A DNA stretch of 64,000 nucleotides from Candidatus Aenigmatarchaeota archaeon. Its GTDB lineage: Archaea > Aenigmatarchaeota > Aenigmatarchaeia > JACPZZ01. The position numbers were made by a program, and so were the translations under genes. Each line of letters opens with the position of its first letter. The stretch's first letter is position 1. Below, one piece after another: positions 1 through 10,332 of the stretch. The notes below the pieces were generated by a model, which saw nothing but the letters and a program-made list of their open reading frames with translations, was not told where the DNA came from and did no database searches. The stretch lies in contig JACQNZ010000004.1 of assembly GCA_016202815.1 (NCBI GenBank), positions 121,522-185,521 on the forward strand, given 5' to 3'.

Positions 1-2
1 GG

Positions 3-830
3 ACGGAAACTGCAATAACGCTTGCGGATAAGAAAAACGGGATAAAATTCAGCCTTGGAGGCAAACCGGCCGAAGGAAAACGCAACGAAGATACCATAAA
101 TTCAGTAAAATCTTTTCTAAAGGATAAAAAATTGGACGTCGGCCTGGAGATAGATTCTGCAAACTACAACATCAAAGGCGGGAGCAGCGACTCCGGGCTT
201 GCCGCGCTTTTTTCCGGGCTTAACGAGCTGCTGGGAACGAAAATGAAAACCGCGGAGATAGCCGGTTATGCCATGCGCGGTTCCGAGTCGGCGATACGGT
301 CTGTTTACGGCGGACTGAGCAAGATCGTTGTTGACGAACCGGAGATGCACGGCGTCGCGATTGCGTCGTCGAAGGACCTGGACGCGATAAGAATATTCAC
401 AGTTTATTTCGATTATCCGGGCAGGATAACAGCGGATGAAATACACGCCGCGATAGTTACGCATCCATGGTACAAGCATCGGGTTGACCGCATACCGTTC
501 TGGATAAAAGGCATAGAAGATGCGATAAAGAAGAAAGATTTTGTGACTGTGCTGAAAAACGCCGAAGAAAACATACGCAATGCGCATTACCTGCTTGAAG
601 ACGTCGGGTTGCGCGTGCGGCGGAAAAAAATCATGGATTGCTGGATCGATGTGGAGGAGATGCGCGCTGCCGGACTTCATGCTTATTGCCTGCAGGGCGG
701 GGGCAATCTCGTTTCGATTGCCTGTTTGAAAGAGCAGGCCGATAAGGTTTATTCGGAACTTGTTGGAAGGGGCTGGTCGCCATTGAAATACAAGGTCGCC
801 GGCGGGCCGAAAGTAATCAGGAGCGATTAA
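3..830 (+). CDS. GHMP-kinase superfamily protein, diphosphomevalonate decarboxylase-like / mevalonate-3-kinase-like (5' end outside window)
   Basis: Frame open from the window start; GGSSDSGLAAL and GSESAIRSVYGG match the decarboxylase family, but the usual DAGxN region reads LQGGGN. Confidence 0.7.
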   Translation, partial: TETAITLADKKNGIKFSLGGKPAEGKRNEDTINSVKSFLKDKKLDVGLEIDSANYNIKGGSSDSGLAALFSGLNELLGTKMKTAEIAGYAMRGSESAIRSVYGGLSKIVVDEPEMHGVAIASSKDLDAIRIFTVYFDYPGRITADEIHAAIVTHPWYKHRVDRIPFWIKGIEDAIKKKDFVTVLKNAEENIRNAHYLLEDVGLRVRRKKIMDCWIDVEEMRAAGLHAYCLQGGGNLVSIACLKEQADKVYSELVGRGWSPLKYKVAGGPKVIRSD

Positions 831-1700
831 ATGATCTACGATAATGATACTTCTATCCTTCTGTGCACAGGGTTGGGGCTGGATAAAATTTCCGGCCTGG
901 TAAGCAAAAAAGAAGATCAGATAGAAGCGGGCCTCGGGAAATTCGGCAAGAAATACCTTGAGAGGTATATGGTATTCAAGGAGTATAGAAAACTGGTAGC
1001 GCAGGGAAAGTTAAAAGAGCCCATCGTACCGATAATAGCCGCAATGCCTTGCGTAGGCAAGACAACGATGGCGCGTGAAATTGCGACGGCTTTCGGCATC
1101 GGCAACGTGGTCGGCGGTGATGCCTTCCGCTCCGCGCTGCGCGGTTTCTTTTCCAAGGAAAAAAACCCGGAATTTTTCACTTCAGTTTATGAAGCATGGA
1201 AATTTTTTGGAGAAAAAAACAAAGGAAACATAATCAAGGGCTTTGAAGCGCAGGCCAGGATAATGAACAAAGCGGTTGAGAGAATGGTGGCGGACCGCGG
1301 CATCCGCGACGGCGAGTCGATGGTTTTCGAGTATCTGCATTTCCTGCCGTCGCAATACGACAAGGAAGTGCTGAATTATCCAAGCGTTATCCCGATAGTC
1401 CTGAAGCTGGAGTCGCTTGCGGTTCACAAGGAAAGGGTAAAGATGCGCGACCGGAAAACCCACTTGAAAGGGGATTCTGCAAGGCTGTTGAATGCGTTAG
1501 ACGCTTACAGGGTAATGCAGGAACACCAGTGTGATGATGCAAAGAAACAGGGCATACCGGTTGTCGCAACGGACGACTGGGAAAGTGCGGTGGACAAGGT
1601 GTTTGACATCGTAATAAAAAGGATCAAAAAACTTACAGACGCGGAAGAGATCAGGGAGCCGGAAAAAATATCCAGATTAAGGACGGAGCGCAAAACATGA
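831..1700 (+). CDS. P-loop kinase, 2-phosphoglycerate kinase-like
   Basis: Walker A-like AMPCVGKTTMA near the N-terminus; starts directly after the preceding stop and overlaps the next gene. Confidence 0.65.
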   Translation: MIYDNDTSILLCTGLGLDKISGLVSKKEDQIEAGLGKFGKKYLERYMVFKEYRKLVAQGKLKEPIVPIIAAMPCVGKTTMAREIATAFGIGNVVGGDAFRSALRGFFSKEKNPEFFTSVYEAWKFFGEKNKGNIIKGFEAQARIMNKAVERMVADRGIRDGESMVFEYLHFLPSQYDKEVLNYPSVIPIVLKLESLAVHKERVKMRDRKTHLKGDSARLLNALDAYRVMQEHQCDDAKKQGIPVVATDDWESAVDKVFDIVIKRIKKLTDAEEIREPEKISRLRTERKT

Positions 1701-2680
1701 AAGCGACTGCGACAGCCAACTCAAATACGGCCTTGGTGAAATATTGGGGAAAGTATGATGAGAAGCTAATACTGCCAATGAACGGCAGCATTTCTTTGAC
1801 TGTTGATAAACTGAGCACGGCAACGACTGTGGAATTTTCCAAGGATTACAGGCAGGATGCTATCGAATTAAACGGCAAAACAGCCGAAGGCAGGGAAAAA
1901 GAGAGAATCGCCGGACACCTGGACCTGATAAGGAAAATCTCAAAATCAAGGGAGAAAGCAAGGGTTGTTTCAAAGAATAATTTCCTGACAGCAGCGGGCC
2001 TGGCGTCGTCAGCGTCCGGGTTTGCGGCATTGACCGTTGCTGCCTGCGACGCGGCTGGATTGGATTTGGATAAAAAAAACCTGTCGATCATAGCGCGGCA
2101 GGGTTCAGGTTCATCGTGCCGTTCCATATTCGGCGGTTATGTTGAATGGGTTGCGGCGAAAACCTCGGAAAAATCTTACGCGAAACAGATAGCGGATGAA
2201 AATCACTTCGACGTAAGGGACATAGCTGTTGTGGTCGAGGCTGCGAAGCGCAGATATACGACAAGGGAAAGCATGCAGGCGAGCGTGAAAACGTCCCCGT
2301 ATTACGGGGCGTGGCTGAAAGCCGCGGGAAGCGATTTGGAATCAATGAGAAAGGCTGTTATCGGAAAAGACTTCACCCTGGCTGGAAGGACGGCCGAACT
2401 AAATTCCCTGATGATGCATGCTACGGCATTGACGACCACACCAACGATACTCAACTGGTCGGCGGCGACGATATCAATAATGCACGCTGTGCAAGATTGG
2501 CGGGCGGAAGGATTGGAATGTTATTACACCATCGATACGGGCGCCCATGTGCACATACTTTCTTTGCCGGGCAATTCCAAAGAGATAGTCAAGCGCGTCA
2601 AGCTTATTGAAGGCGTTACCGATGTCATCGAAAACAGGCCGGGAAAGGGGGCTGAAATTGTAAATGAACATCTATTTTGA
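1697..2680 (+). CDS. mvaD: Diphosphomevalonate (or bisphosphomevalonate) decarboxylase
   Basis: NTALVKYWGK, AAGLASSASGFAAL, GSGSSCRSIFGGYVEW, TIDTGAHVHIL. Confidence 0.85.
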   Translation: MKATATANSNTALVKYWGKYDEKLILPMNGSISLTVDKLSTATTVEFSKDYRQDAIELNGKTAEGREKERIAGHLDLIRKISKSREKARVVSKNNFLTAAGLASSASGFAALTVAACDAAGLDLDKKNLSIIARQGSGSSCRSIFGGYVEWVAAKTSEKSYAKQIADENHFDVRDIAVVVEAAKRRYTTRESMQASVKTSPYYGAWLKAAGSDLESMRKAVIGKDFTLAGRTAELNSLMMHATALTTTPTILNWSAATISIMHAVQDWRAEGLECYYTIDTGAHVHILSLPGNSKEIVKRVKLIEGVTDVIENRPGKGAEIVNEHLF

Positions 2681-2689
2681 GCTGGTGTT

Positions 2690-3619
2690 ATGATCATAAC
2701 TTCAGCGCCTGGAAAACTTGTGTTGTTCGGAGAGCACGCTTCGCGCCACGGGAAGCCAATTTTGGTGCAGGCCGTCGACAGCAGGGTTTATGTTATTATG
2801 AAGCCGCGCAGGGACGATAAGATTTTTTTGACATCCAGGAATTATGGCGTCGTTAAAGAGGGATGGCCCAGCAATAAGCTGGACATCCTGTCCGCGTCAA
2901 TACAGAAATTTTTTGAAAAGACCGGCAATAGAGCAGGTTTCGACCTTGAGGTAAGATCGGACGTGAAGGCAGGCACGGGTTCTTCCAACGCCGTCACTGT
3001 TGCGTCGTTGGGTGCTTTGGACGAATTTTTCGGTACAGGCATGAAAAAGAAGCAGATAGCGGACCTGGCTTTTGAAGCCAGTTCGGGCGTCACAGGTTAC
3101 GGAAGCGGCATGGACGTAGCCGCGTCGACATACGGCGGCATAATATATTATATCAAAGGAAAGGTTGCGCGGGTTGTGACTAATGAAGACTTGCCCCTGG
3201 TAGTGGGCAACACGGGCATAAAAGCAAAGAGCGGTCCCATCATCAAAAATGTGCAGTACCTGGAAAAAAAATACCCTTCCATTTTGCCCGTTTTTATTGA
3301 CAAGATTGGCGGGATAGTGGACGAAGCTGAAAAGGCGGTAAGAAAGAAAGACTTCTGGACACTCGGGGAGTTGATGAACATCAACCACGGGATCTTATCG
3401 GCAATGGGCGTAAGCTCAATTGAACTTGAAAAGCTCGTTTTCGCAGCCCGCAAAGCCGGTGCGTTTGGCGCGAAGCTGTCCGGCGCGGGAATAGGGGACA
3501 ACATGATCGCGATTGCGCCAGAAAACGGCAAGCGCGTCGCAAGCTCGATCAGAAAAGCCGGCGGCAGAATACTGTCCGTCAAAGTGGGCGAAGGACTCAG
3601 GGTTGAGAGAAGCGATTAA
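2690..3619 (+). CDS. mvk: Mevalonate kinase (GHMP family)
   Basis: APGKLVLFGEHA; GTGSSNAVTVASLGAL; KLSGAGIGDNMIA. Confidence 0.8.
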   Translation: MIITSAPGKLVLFGEHASRHGKPILVQAVDSRVYVIMKPRRDDKIFLTSRNYGVVKEGWPSNKLDILSASIQKFFEKTGNRAGFDLEVRSDVKAGTGSSNAVTVASLGALDEFFGTGMKKKQIADLAFEASSGVTGYGSGMDVAASTYGGIIYYIKGKVARVVTNEDLPLVVGNTGIKAKSGPIIKNVQYLEKKYPSILPVFIDKIGGIVDEAEKAVRKKDFWTLGELMNINHGILSAMGVSSIELEKLVFAARKAGAFGAKLSGAGIGDNMIAIAPENGKRVASSIRKAGGRILSVKVGEGLRVERSD

Positions 3620-3651
3620 ATATTATCTACCCCGCGGCCAATAGATTAAGT

Positions 3652-4974
3652 ATGGATATGCGGAAAACGGCGTTTTTGTCATCTTTTTCACTTATCCTGA
3701 TTTTTAATTCATTTTATGCGTTTGCCCGGCTGGACTTGATGACGGACAAGGACGAGTACCAGACAGGCGAGACAATAAAAATCGGCGGATTTTCCGATTC
3801 CGATAATGTGACAATATCGATAGTAAGCCTGTTCCAGCTGGATGCCGTAAGGCTCGTGAATGCGGAAAAGGGCTCGTTCGCTTATGATTATCAGACATTG
3901 CCGGGGGATTATGGCAAGGCATTGATAAGGGCGGAGTCAGGCGGCGTTGAAAGGGAAAAGCAGGTTTTCATATCCAAAGGCGGGACCGAATCCCTGACAA
4001 CAGAGTTTATAACGCCGGCGAACAACGAACGTTTTTACAGAGGAGGCAACCTTACCCTGAAGGTCAGGGTTTCCAAGGACGGCGCACCGATAAACGATGC
4101 GAATGTGTCGTGCAACCTGATGTTTCCCGGCCCGTTCCGGCCTGTCACACCGATAAATCTTATCCGGGTCGGCGATTTTTTCACTGATACGTACCAGATT
4201 ACCGAAAGCGATGTAAGAAGCGGGGGAATCTATTATCAGGATTACCAGATTGGCCGCGGCGACCCGACGCAGACGTGGGTCATCAAATGCGTTGCCAAAA
4301 CCTCGGGCTGGCAGGGGGGCGCATCACGGTCGGTGCGTGTCGTGAACAGCCAGATACTAATGGATTTTCTTTCGCCGTCGGAAATTGTAGTGGAGAACGG
4401 TGCGCACCTTGATGTAATGTTAAGGGTGTATTACCAGGACGGAAGCCCTGCCGTGAACGCGCTTGTTGTCCTTGAAGATTCGGATGGAAGGCTGGCGAAG
4501 CTGGACAAGCTTTCGGACTCCGGCATTTACGGCTTTAAAAACTATGATACCACATCGGACAATGATTATCTCGCCGTGACAGCGATAGCCAGCGACGATA
4601 TGGGCAACGCGGGCAAAAAATCCATTGTTCTGCGGATTGTGAGAAATAACATCGGCCAGATGATGTATAAGCTATGGTGGACAGTGCCGATGGTGATGAC
4701 GATAATACTGCTAACGCTATACCTTGAAAAGCAGGTCGAGCTTTCCTACGCGGACAGCGTTTCGAGGCCGAAGAAGCTGAAAAACTCAATAGCAGAGTTG
4801 GAGCAGGAGAGAGGCTTGATAAGCGCGTCCAAAGCTTCTGTTGAGGAAAACTATTACAAAAGAAAAGTGGACGAGAAGGCGTTCCGCCACATGATGGAAG
4901 ACTATGAGCGGAAATTCATCGAGTTGGGCATAAAAATAAAGCAGCTTAAGCGGGAACTAAGGGATCTGGAGTAA
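3652..4974 (+). CDS. Secreted/membrane-anchored protein with Ig-like repeats, C-terminal TM and coiled coil
   Basis: Signal-like N-terminus, beta-rich body, TM (VPMVMTIILLTLYL) then charged coiled coil. Confidence 0.55.
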   Translation: MDMRKTAFLSSFSLILIFNSFYAFARLDLMTDKDEYQTGETIKIGGFSDSDNVTISIVSLFQLDAVRLVNAEKGSFAYDYQTLPGDYGKALIRAESGGVEREKQVFISKGGTESLTTEFITPANNERFYRGGNLTLKVRVSKDGAPINDANVSCNLMFPGPFRPVTPINLIRVGDFFTDTYQITESDVRSGGIYYQDYQIGRGDPTQTWVIKCVAKTSGWQGGASRSVRVVNSQILMDFLSPSEIVVENGAHLDVMLRVYYQDGSPAVNALVVLEDSDGRLAKLDKLSDSGIYGFKNYDTTSDNDYLAVTAIASDDMGNAGKKSIVLRIVRNNIGQMMYKLWWTVPMVMTIILLTLYLEKQVELSYADSVSRPKKLKNSIAELEQERGLISASKASVEENYYKRKVDEKAFRHMMEDYERKFIELGIKIKQLKRELRDLE

Positions 4975-5037
4975 CCTTCCGGTTAAAACAATATATACAG
5001 GCCGAGATGAATCATTGATTATACCAGAGGTTTTGTC

Positions 5038-5709
5038 ATGGCCATAGAAAGGGTTCCTACAGGGATAAACGGGCTAGACGAACTGATGGAAGGCGGTTTC
5101 GTCAAGAATTCTTCGGTACTGGTTACGGGCAAAACAGGCGCAGGCAAGACGACGTTCATCAGCCAGTACTTGTACGGCGGGGCCAAGCTTTACAGGGAGC
5201 CGGGCATACTCGTAACAACAGAGGAAACGTCGCGCAGCATCCGCAACCACGGCTCAAGGTTCGGCTGGAACATGGAAGAACTGGAAAACAAGGGACTTCT
5301 GAAAATCATTGAAGTCGAACCGTTTTCCATAGACACGCTGGTTACGATGCTGGAAAAGGAGATACAGGGGATGCACGCGAGGCGCATTGTGATAGACTCT
5401 GTGAGCATGTTTGAAATGTACATAGACAAGCAGCTGGAAATGAGAAAAATGCTGTTTAAGACTTTGCGCAGGCTGAAAGACCTGGGCACGACGGTCATGA
5501 TAACGGCTGAGATACCCGAAGATTCGCAATCGCTGAGCCGTTACGGCGTCATAGAATTCGCCGCAGACGCTGTTATTGTCCTCCAGTACATGACGCTTAC
5601 CAAATACAAAAGAAGCCTTCTGATACGAAAGATGCGCGACACCAACCATTCCACGGACATACACCCGTTCGAAATAATGGAGAGCGGAATAAGCATACTG
5701 TCTATCTAA
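5038..5709 (+). CDS. Single-domain KaiC-like RecA-fold ATPase
   Basis: GINGLDELMEGGF; VTGKTGAGKTTF; Walker B-like RRIVIDSVS. Confidence 0.85.
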   Translation: MAIERVPTGINGLDELMEGGFVKNSSVLVTGKTGAGKTTFISQYLYGGAKLYREPGILVTTEETSRSIRNHGSRFGWNMEELENKGLLKIIEVEPFSIDTLVTMLEKEIQGMHARRIVIDSVSMFEMYIDKQLEMRKMLFKTLRRLKDLGTTVMITAEIPEDSQSLSRYGVIEFAADAVIVLQYMTLTKYKRSLLIRKMRDTNHSTDIHPFEIMESGISILSI

Positions 5710-6635
5710 TTGTTGCCTTCGATTTTCTTATGCGACATGTAGAAGGCGTAGCCTACCGTTGAGAGAGTTGTTATGGTCGGCAGTGAGACGGGCAGATGGA
5801 AACTAAAACTTTCGAGCAGCATGAAAACGCCCAGCAGGGCTATTGATGTCATCGCGCCGTTTTTCAGCCAGATGTATCTGGAGATCTTTCCTATTCCCAT
5901 GATGGTAAGCTCACGCAATGCGAGCGAGCCTATGCCAAGGCCCAGGAATATGTAGAGGAGGTTGGTCGTGAATGCGAACGCGCCTATCACGCTGTCAAAG
6001 CTGAACACCATGTCCAAAACTTCCAGGTACATGAACTTGGAAACATCGGGAGCTTCGCTCTTTATCATCTTCGCCTCCTTTTTTTCCGCGCTCTCCTTGA
6101 AGCCGTAGAGTATGAAAAAAGCTGCGCTGCCCATTGCAATCATTATCATCATCGGCGGGCTGGCGCGGGCAAGGTACATCAGCGCCACAAGAAGTGTGGC
6201 AGCAAACGCGAAAAACCACACGTCGTGGTCTTCGTCCAGCAGTTTTTCGTGCGGGAACAATGGTTTTTTCTTTTCCATGAAAAGCCAGTGGAAATAGACC
6301 AGCAGAAGGAACATGCCACCGAACGACAGTATCAGGTATTTTTGCTGTTCTATTGCGTCGTGGGCCAGCGAACTGTCTGAGGTGAATAAATTAACAATGC
6401 CGTCAACGGATATGTTTGGAACCAGCAACCAGACCATTGCCAGAGGCAGGACCAGGCGCATCAAAAGGACAGCGGTAAGGATGCCGATGAATAAAAATAT
6501 TTTGCGCCACTTGCGGCCCATGGTTTTCAGCACGTGGGCGTTTACTATGGCGTTGTCGATGCTCACGATTATCTCGAATACGACGAGCCCAACGACAATG
6601 AAGAGCGCATCAAGTGCAGCCATGTGAACCGGCAA
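5706..6635 (-). CDS. DUF475/TerC-like integral membrane protein
   Basis: Polytopic; FEIIVSIDNAIVNA and DMVFSFDSVIGAFA motifs of TerC-like proteins. Confidence 0.75.
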   Translation of the reverse strand: MPVHMAALDALFIVVGLVVFEIIVSIDNAIVNAHVLKTMGRKWRKIFLFIGILTAVLLMRLVLPLAMVWLLVPNISVDGIVNLFTSDSSLAHDAIEQQKYLILSFGGMFLLLVYFHWLFMEKKKPLFPHEKLLDEDHDVWFFAFAATLLVALMYLARASPPMMIMIAMGSAAFFILYGFKESAEKKEAKMIKSEAPDVSKFMYLEVLDMVFSFDSVIGAFAFTTNLLYIFLGLGIGSLALRELTIMGIGKISRYIWLKNGAMTSIALLGVFMLLESFSFHLPVSLPTITTLSTVGYAFYMSHKKIEGNN

Positions 6636-6697
6636 TAGTGTTTAGGCGGAACTTCTTTAAAAAAGAAGTTCACATTAATCTAGATAAGGAAATTGTG

Positions 6698-9313
6698 ATG
6701 AAGTACGATAAAAGCTACCGCGGACTCTCTTCTTCAGACGCGGCTGGAGCGTTAAGCACGTTCGGCAAAAACAAACTCACGGAAAGAAAGGGCGAAAGCC
6801 CTGTCAAACTGTTTATGGGCCAGTTTTCAAGCGTTCTGGTAATAATATTGGTACTGGCTGCCCTGGTTTCGTTTATTTTGGGCGAGACGATTGATGCGGT
6901 CGCCATAATCTCAATAGTGATCCTTAACGCGGTTTTGGGATTTGTCCAGGAATACCGGGCCGAGAAGGCTTTGGGCGCGCTGAAAAAAATCATGAGCCCC
7001 GCAGCAAGAGTAGTGCGCGACGGCGAAGAGATTGTCGTTCAGGCTTCGGACATAGTGCCGGGTGATCTGGTCCTTCTGGAGGCCGGCGACAAAGTTCCTG
7101 CTGACGGCATACTGACAGAGTCTTTCAGCCTGCGGGCGGATGAGTCGGCACTGACAGGCGAATCGTTCCCTTCTGAAAAAGGCGTAGATGCGGACAAAGG
7201 CGAGGATGTGACAATCGCGGACAGAACGAACAGGGTTTTCATGGGCACCTCCATAACCTACGGCCGTGCAAAGTTCGTGGTTGAAAAGACCGGCATGGAC
7301 ACAGAGATAGGCAAGATCGCGGGCCTGATCCAGGAACCGAAAATAATGAAAACGCCCCTGCAAGAGAAGTTGGACGCTTTCGGCAAGGATATGTCAAAGG
7401 TCATCCTTTTGGTCATAGCTTCGATATTCCTTCTGGGCGTTTACGAGGGCGTTAACGCGTTCAGGATGTTTTTGGCGTCGGTTTCGTTAGCTGTCGCAGC
7501 GATACCGGAAGGGCTGCCTGCAGTTGTTACGACGTCGCTGGCGTTGGGCGTTTACAGAATGTCCAAGCAAGGCGCAATTGTGAGAAAACTTCCCGCGGTT
7601 GAAACCCTGGGCGCGACAACGGTCATAGTAAGCGACAAGACCGGAACGCTGACGGAAAATGAGATGACTGTGAGAAAAATCTATACACCATCCAAGGCCT
7701 ATGAGGTGAGCGGCATTGGATATAAGACCGAAGGCGGGTTCACGCCTGCCGCGGGCGACGACCTGGATTTATTGCTGACCGCGGGCGTGTTGTGCAACGA
7801 TTCGTCCGTATTTGCGCAAAACGGAGAAGTCCGTGTCGTAGGGGATCCTACGGATATATCGATTCTTGTCGCGGCAGCGAAGGCGGGCCTGCGCAAAGAA
7901 GCGTTGAGCAGAGAGTATGAAAGAAAGCATGAGATAGTCTTCGATTCCGAAAGAAAACGGATGAGCGTTGTGGTGTCAACCCCGTCCGGCGAAACGGTTT
8001 ACGTGAAAGGTGCCATTGATATTTTGCTCGATCTTTGCTCGAAGGAGCGGAAAGGCGGCAAAGAAACAAAGTTAACAGAAGAAAGAAAGTCGGAGATAAC
8101 CAAAACAAGCGAATCGATGGCGTCCGAAGCGTTGCGCATCATAGCAATAGCGTACAAGAATTATGCGGGAAATGATTACGATGAAGGCAAGGTGGAATCC
8201 GATCTCGTATTCCTTGGTTTTGTGGGGATGATTGACCCGCCGAGACCCGAAGCGAAGGAATCGATAAAAACGTGCAAGGCCGCGGGCATAAAACCCGTGA
8301 TGATTACAGGCGACCACAAAATAACAGCGGTGGCTATTGCGGATGAGCTTGGTTTTCCCGAAGGGCGCGTGATCACAGGCAACGAGCTGGACGAACTGAG
8401 CGACGAGGAATTTGGAAAAATAGCCGGCGAAATTTACGTTTATGCGAGAATGTCGCCGCAACACAAGAGCAGGATAGTGAAGGCGCTGCAGAAAATGGGT
8501 GAAGTCGTTGCGATGACAGGCGACGGAGTGAATGACGCGCCGGCTTTGCGGATGGCTGACATAGGGGTTGCAATGGGCGTAACAGGAACGGATGTGGCCA
8601 AGGAAGCGTCGACGATGGTCCTGACCAATGATAACTTTGCGACAATAGTAAGCGCAGTGCGCGAGGGCCGCGGAATATACGACAACATAAGGAAATTCAT
8701 CTTTTACCTTTTGTCCTGCAATACGGGCGAGGTTTTCACAGTGTTCTTTGCTATACTGCTGGGCTCGACGGTGATGAAGGATTTGGCCTTGCCGCTGACC
8801 GCCATCCAAATATTGTGGATGAACCTGCTGACGGACGGGTTGCCCGCTTTAGCGTTGGGCGTGCAACCCCCGGAGAAGGACATAATGAGCAGGAAGCCCC
8901 GCGACAAAAAAGAAGAGATGGTGAACAGAAGAACGCTGTTTGACATTGTTTTTGTGGGCATTTCGATAGCGTTGATCACGCTGGCCGTGTTCCTGGGCAA
9001 TATCGGAGATGTGAGAAAAGCCCAGACCGCCGCATTTACTACGATAGTGTTCTTGCAGCTGTTCCATTCGATTAATTCCCAGTCCGACAAATCTATCATG
9101 AAGGCTGGTTTGTCAAACAGGTACCTGGCGTTTGCAATACTCACGTCGTTCGTCTTGCAGCTTGCTGTCGTATATGTTCCTGCGTTGGATATTGTTTTTG
9201 ATACGGTCCCGCTGCCGGCCGGGGACATGGCAGGGATAATTTTAATCTCTTCGCTGATAATACCGATTGTTGAAATGAAGAAATTCGCCCTTAGAAAGGC
9301 AGACGTTGGCTGA
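6698..9313 (+). CDS. P-type cation (Ca2+-type) ATPase
   Basis: DKTGTLTENEM, TGES, GDGVNDAPALRMADIGVAMG; ATG at 6698 preferred over the longer ORF start. Confidence 0.9.
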   Translation: MKYDKSYRGLSSSDAAGALSTFGKNKLTERKGESPVKLFMGQFSSVLVIILVLAALVSFILGETIDAVAIISIVILNAVLGFVQEYRAEKALGALKKIMSPAARVVRDGEEIVVQASDIVPGDLVLLEAGDKVPADGILTESFSLRADESALTGESFPSEKGVDADKGEDVTIADRTNRVFMGTSITYGRAKFVVEKTGMDTEIGKIAGLIQEPKIMKTPLQEKLDAFGKDMSKVILLVIASIFLLGVYEGVNAFRMFLASVSLAVAAIPEGLPAVVTTSLALGVYRMSKQGAIVRKLPAVETLGATTVIVSDKTGTLTENEMTVRKIYTPSKAYEVSGIGYKTEGGFTPAAGDDLDLLLTAGVLCNDSSVFAQNGEVRVVGDPTDISILVAAAKAGLRKEALSREYERKHEIVFDSERKRMSVVVSTPSGETVYVKGAIDILLDLCSKERKGGKETKLTEERKSEITKTSESMASEALRIIAIAYKNYAGNDYDEGKVESDLVFLGFVGMIDPPRPEAKESIKTCKAAGIKPVMITGDHKITAVAIADELGFPEGRVITGNELDELSDEEFGKIAGEIYVYARMSPQHKSRIVKALQKMGEVVAMTGDGVNDAPALRMADIGVAMGVTGTDVAKEASTMVLTNDNFATIVSAVREGRGIYDNIRKFIFYLLSCNTGEVFTVFFAILLGSTVMKDLALPLTAIQILWMNLLTDGLPALALGVQPPEKDIMSRKPRDKKEEMVNRRTLFDIVFVGISIALITLAVFLGNIGDVRKAQTAAFTTIVFLQLFHSINSQSDKSIMKAGLSNRYLAFAILTSFVLQLAVVYVPALDIVFDTVPLPAGDMAGIILISSLIIPIVEMKKFALRKADVG

Positions 9314-9315
9314 CC

Positions 9316-9705
9316 ATGGAGATAAAAAGAATAATACTGGACGCGAATGTTTTAATAGAAGCAGCAAAAAACAAAATCGACATTTTCGGCCAGATAAAAA
9401 ACACTTTTCCGCGTGTTGAGATAACCACGTCCAGGTCCGTGATGGCGGAAGTAAAAAAAATTTCCGCCGGAAGGGGCAAAGCCGCGCTAGCCGCGCGCGT
9501 GGCTTTGGAACTTGCGAAAAAAAATTCCATCAAGGCAGCGAAAACAAAAACAACCGGTGACAGTTCGTTGCTGGAATTGTGCGGCGAAAACTCTGCGCTG
9601 ATAACGCAGGACAAGGAATTGCGGCACAAATGCGCTGAAAAGGGTTTTCAGGCGGGATATTTAAGAGGAAAAAGATATTTAACTTTCGAAGGGGAGATAA
9701 GATAA
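9316..9705 (+). CDS. PIN-domain (Fcf1/VapC-like) protein
   Basis: ILDANVLIEA plus C-terminal ALITQDKELRHKC. Confidence 0.75.
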   Translation: MEIKRIILDANVLIEAAKNKIDIFGQIKNTFPRVEITTSRSVMAEVKKISAGRGKAALAARVALELAKKNSIKAAKTKTTGDSSLLELCGENSALITQDKELRHKCAEKGFQAGYLRGKRYLTFEGEIR

Positions 9706-9706
9706 A

Positions 9707-10225
9707 ATGAACCTATTGAGAGACCTGGGCGCGGGCAAGAATGCGCCTGACGAGATAAACGTGGTTGTTGAAGTCCCGAAGGGATCCAGGAACAAATACG
9801 AGTATGACAAGGAAAACGGAGTTTTCATACTTGACCGCGTGTTGCGTTCGCCGTTCCATTACGCCGGCGATTACGGCTTTGTGCCGCAGACACTATGCGG
9901 CGACGGCGACCCGTTGGATGTTGTGATCCTGGTAGACCAACCAAGCTTTCCCGGTTGCGTGATCAATGCCCGGCCTGTTGCAATGTTGTTGATGAAGGAC
10001 GAGAAAGGCACGGACGAAAAAATCTTAGCGGTCCCGGCTGACGATTCGCGCTACGATGAGATGAAAAACATGGAAACAGTCCCGGCGCATATACTCAAAG
10101 AAATCGCTCATTTTTTCGAACAGTATAAGGTTCTGGAAAAAGGCAAATGGGCAAAAGTGGAAGGCTGGAAAAACGCCGATGAAGCGAAAAGGCTGATAAA
10201 GGCGTCGATGAAAGCTTTCAAATAA
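9707..10225 (+). CDS. ppa: Inorganic pyrophosphatase
   Basis: EVPKGSRNKYEYDKENG, DYGFVPQTLCGDGDPLDVVIL. Confidence 0.95.
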   Translation: MNLLRDLGAGKNAPDEINVVVEVPKGSRNKYEYDKENGVFILDRVLRSPFHYAGDYGFVPQTLCGDGDPLDVVILVDQPSFPGCVINARPVAMLLMKDEKGTDEKILAVPADDSRYDEMKNMETVPAHILKEIAHFFEQYKVLEKGKWAKVEGWKNADEAKRLIKASMKAFK

Positions 10226-10332
10226 AGTTTAAATTGTGCAGGCTGCCTTTATAAAGTTAAATTACCAATTTCAGTTGCGACACACAGGTCAAAATCTTCT
10301 GTTTTGGCTACAAATTACGCTTAGGTGAGGCT

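Noticed and set aside
8072-8809. 245-aa minus-strand ORF inside the P-type ATPase gene
   Set aside because: Antisense to a strongly conserved gene, His/Tyr/Arg-rich shadow translation with no domain; same for 32052-32852, 6911-7363 and similar entries.
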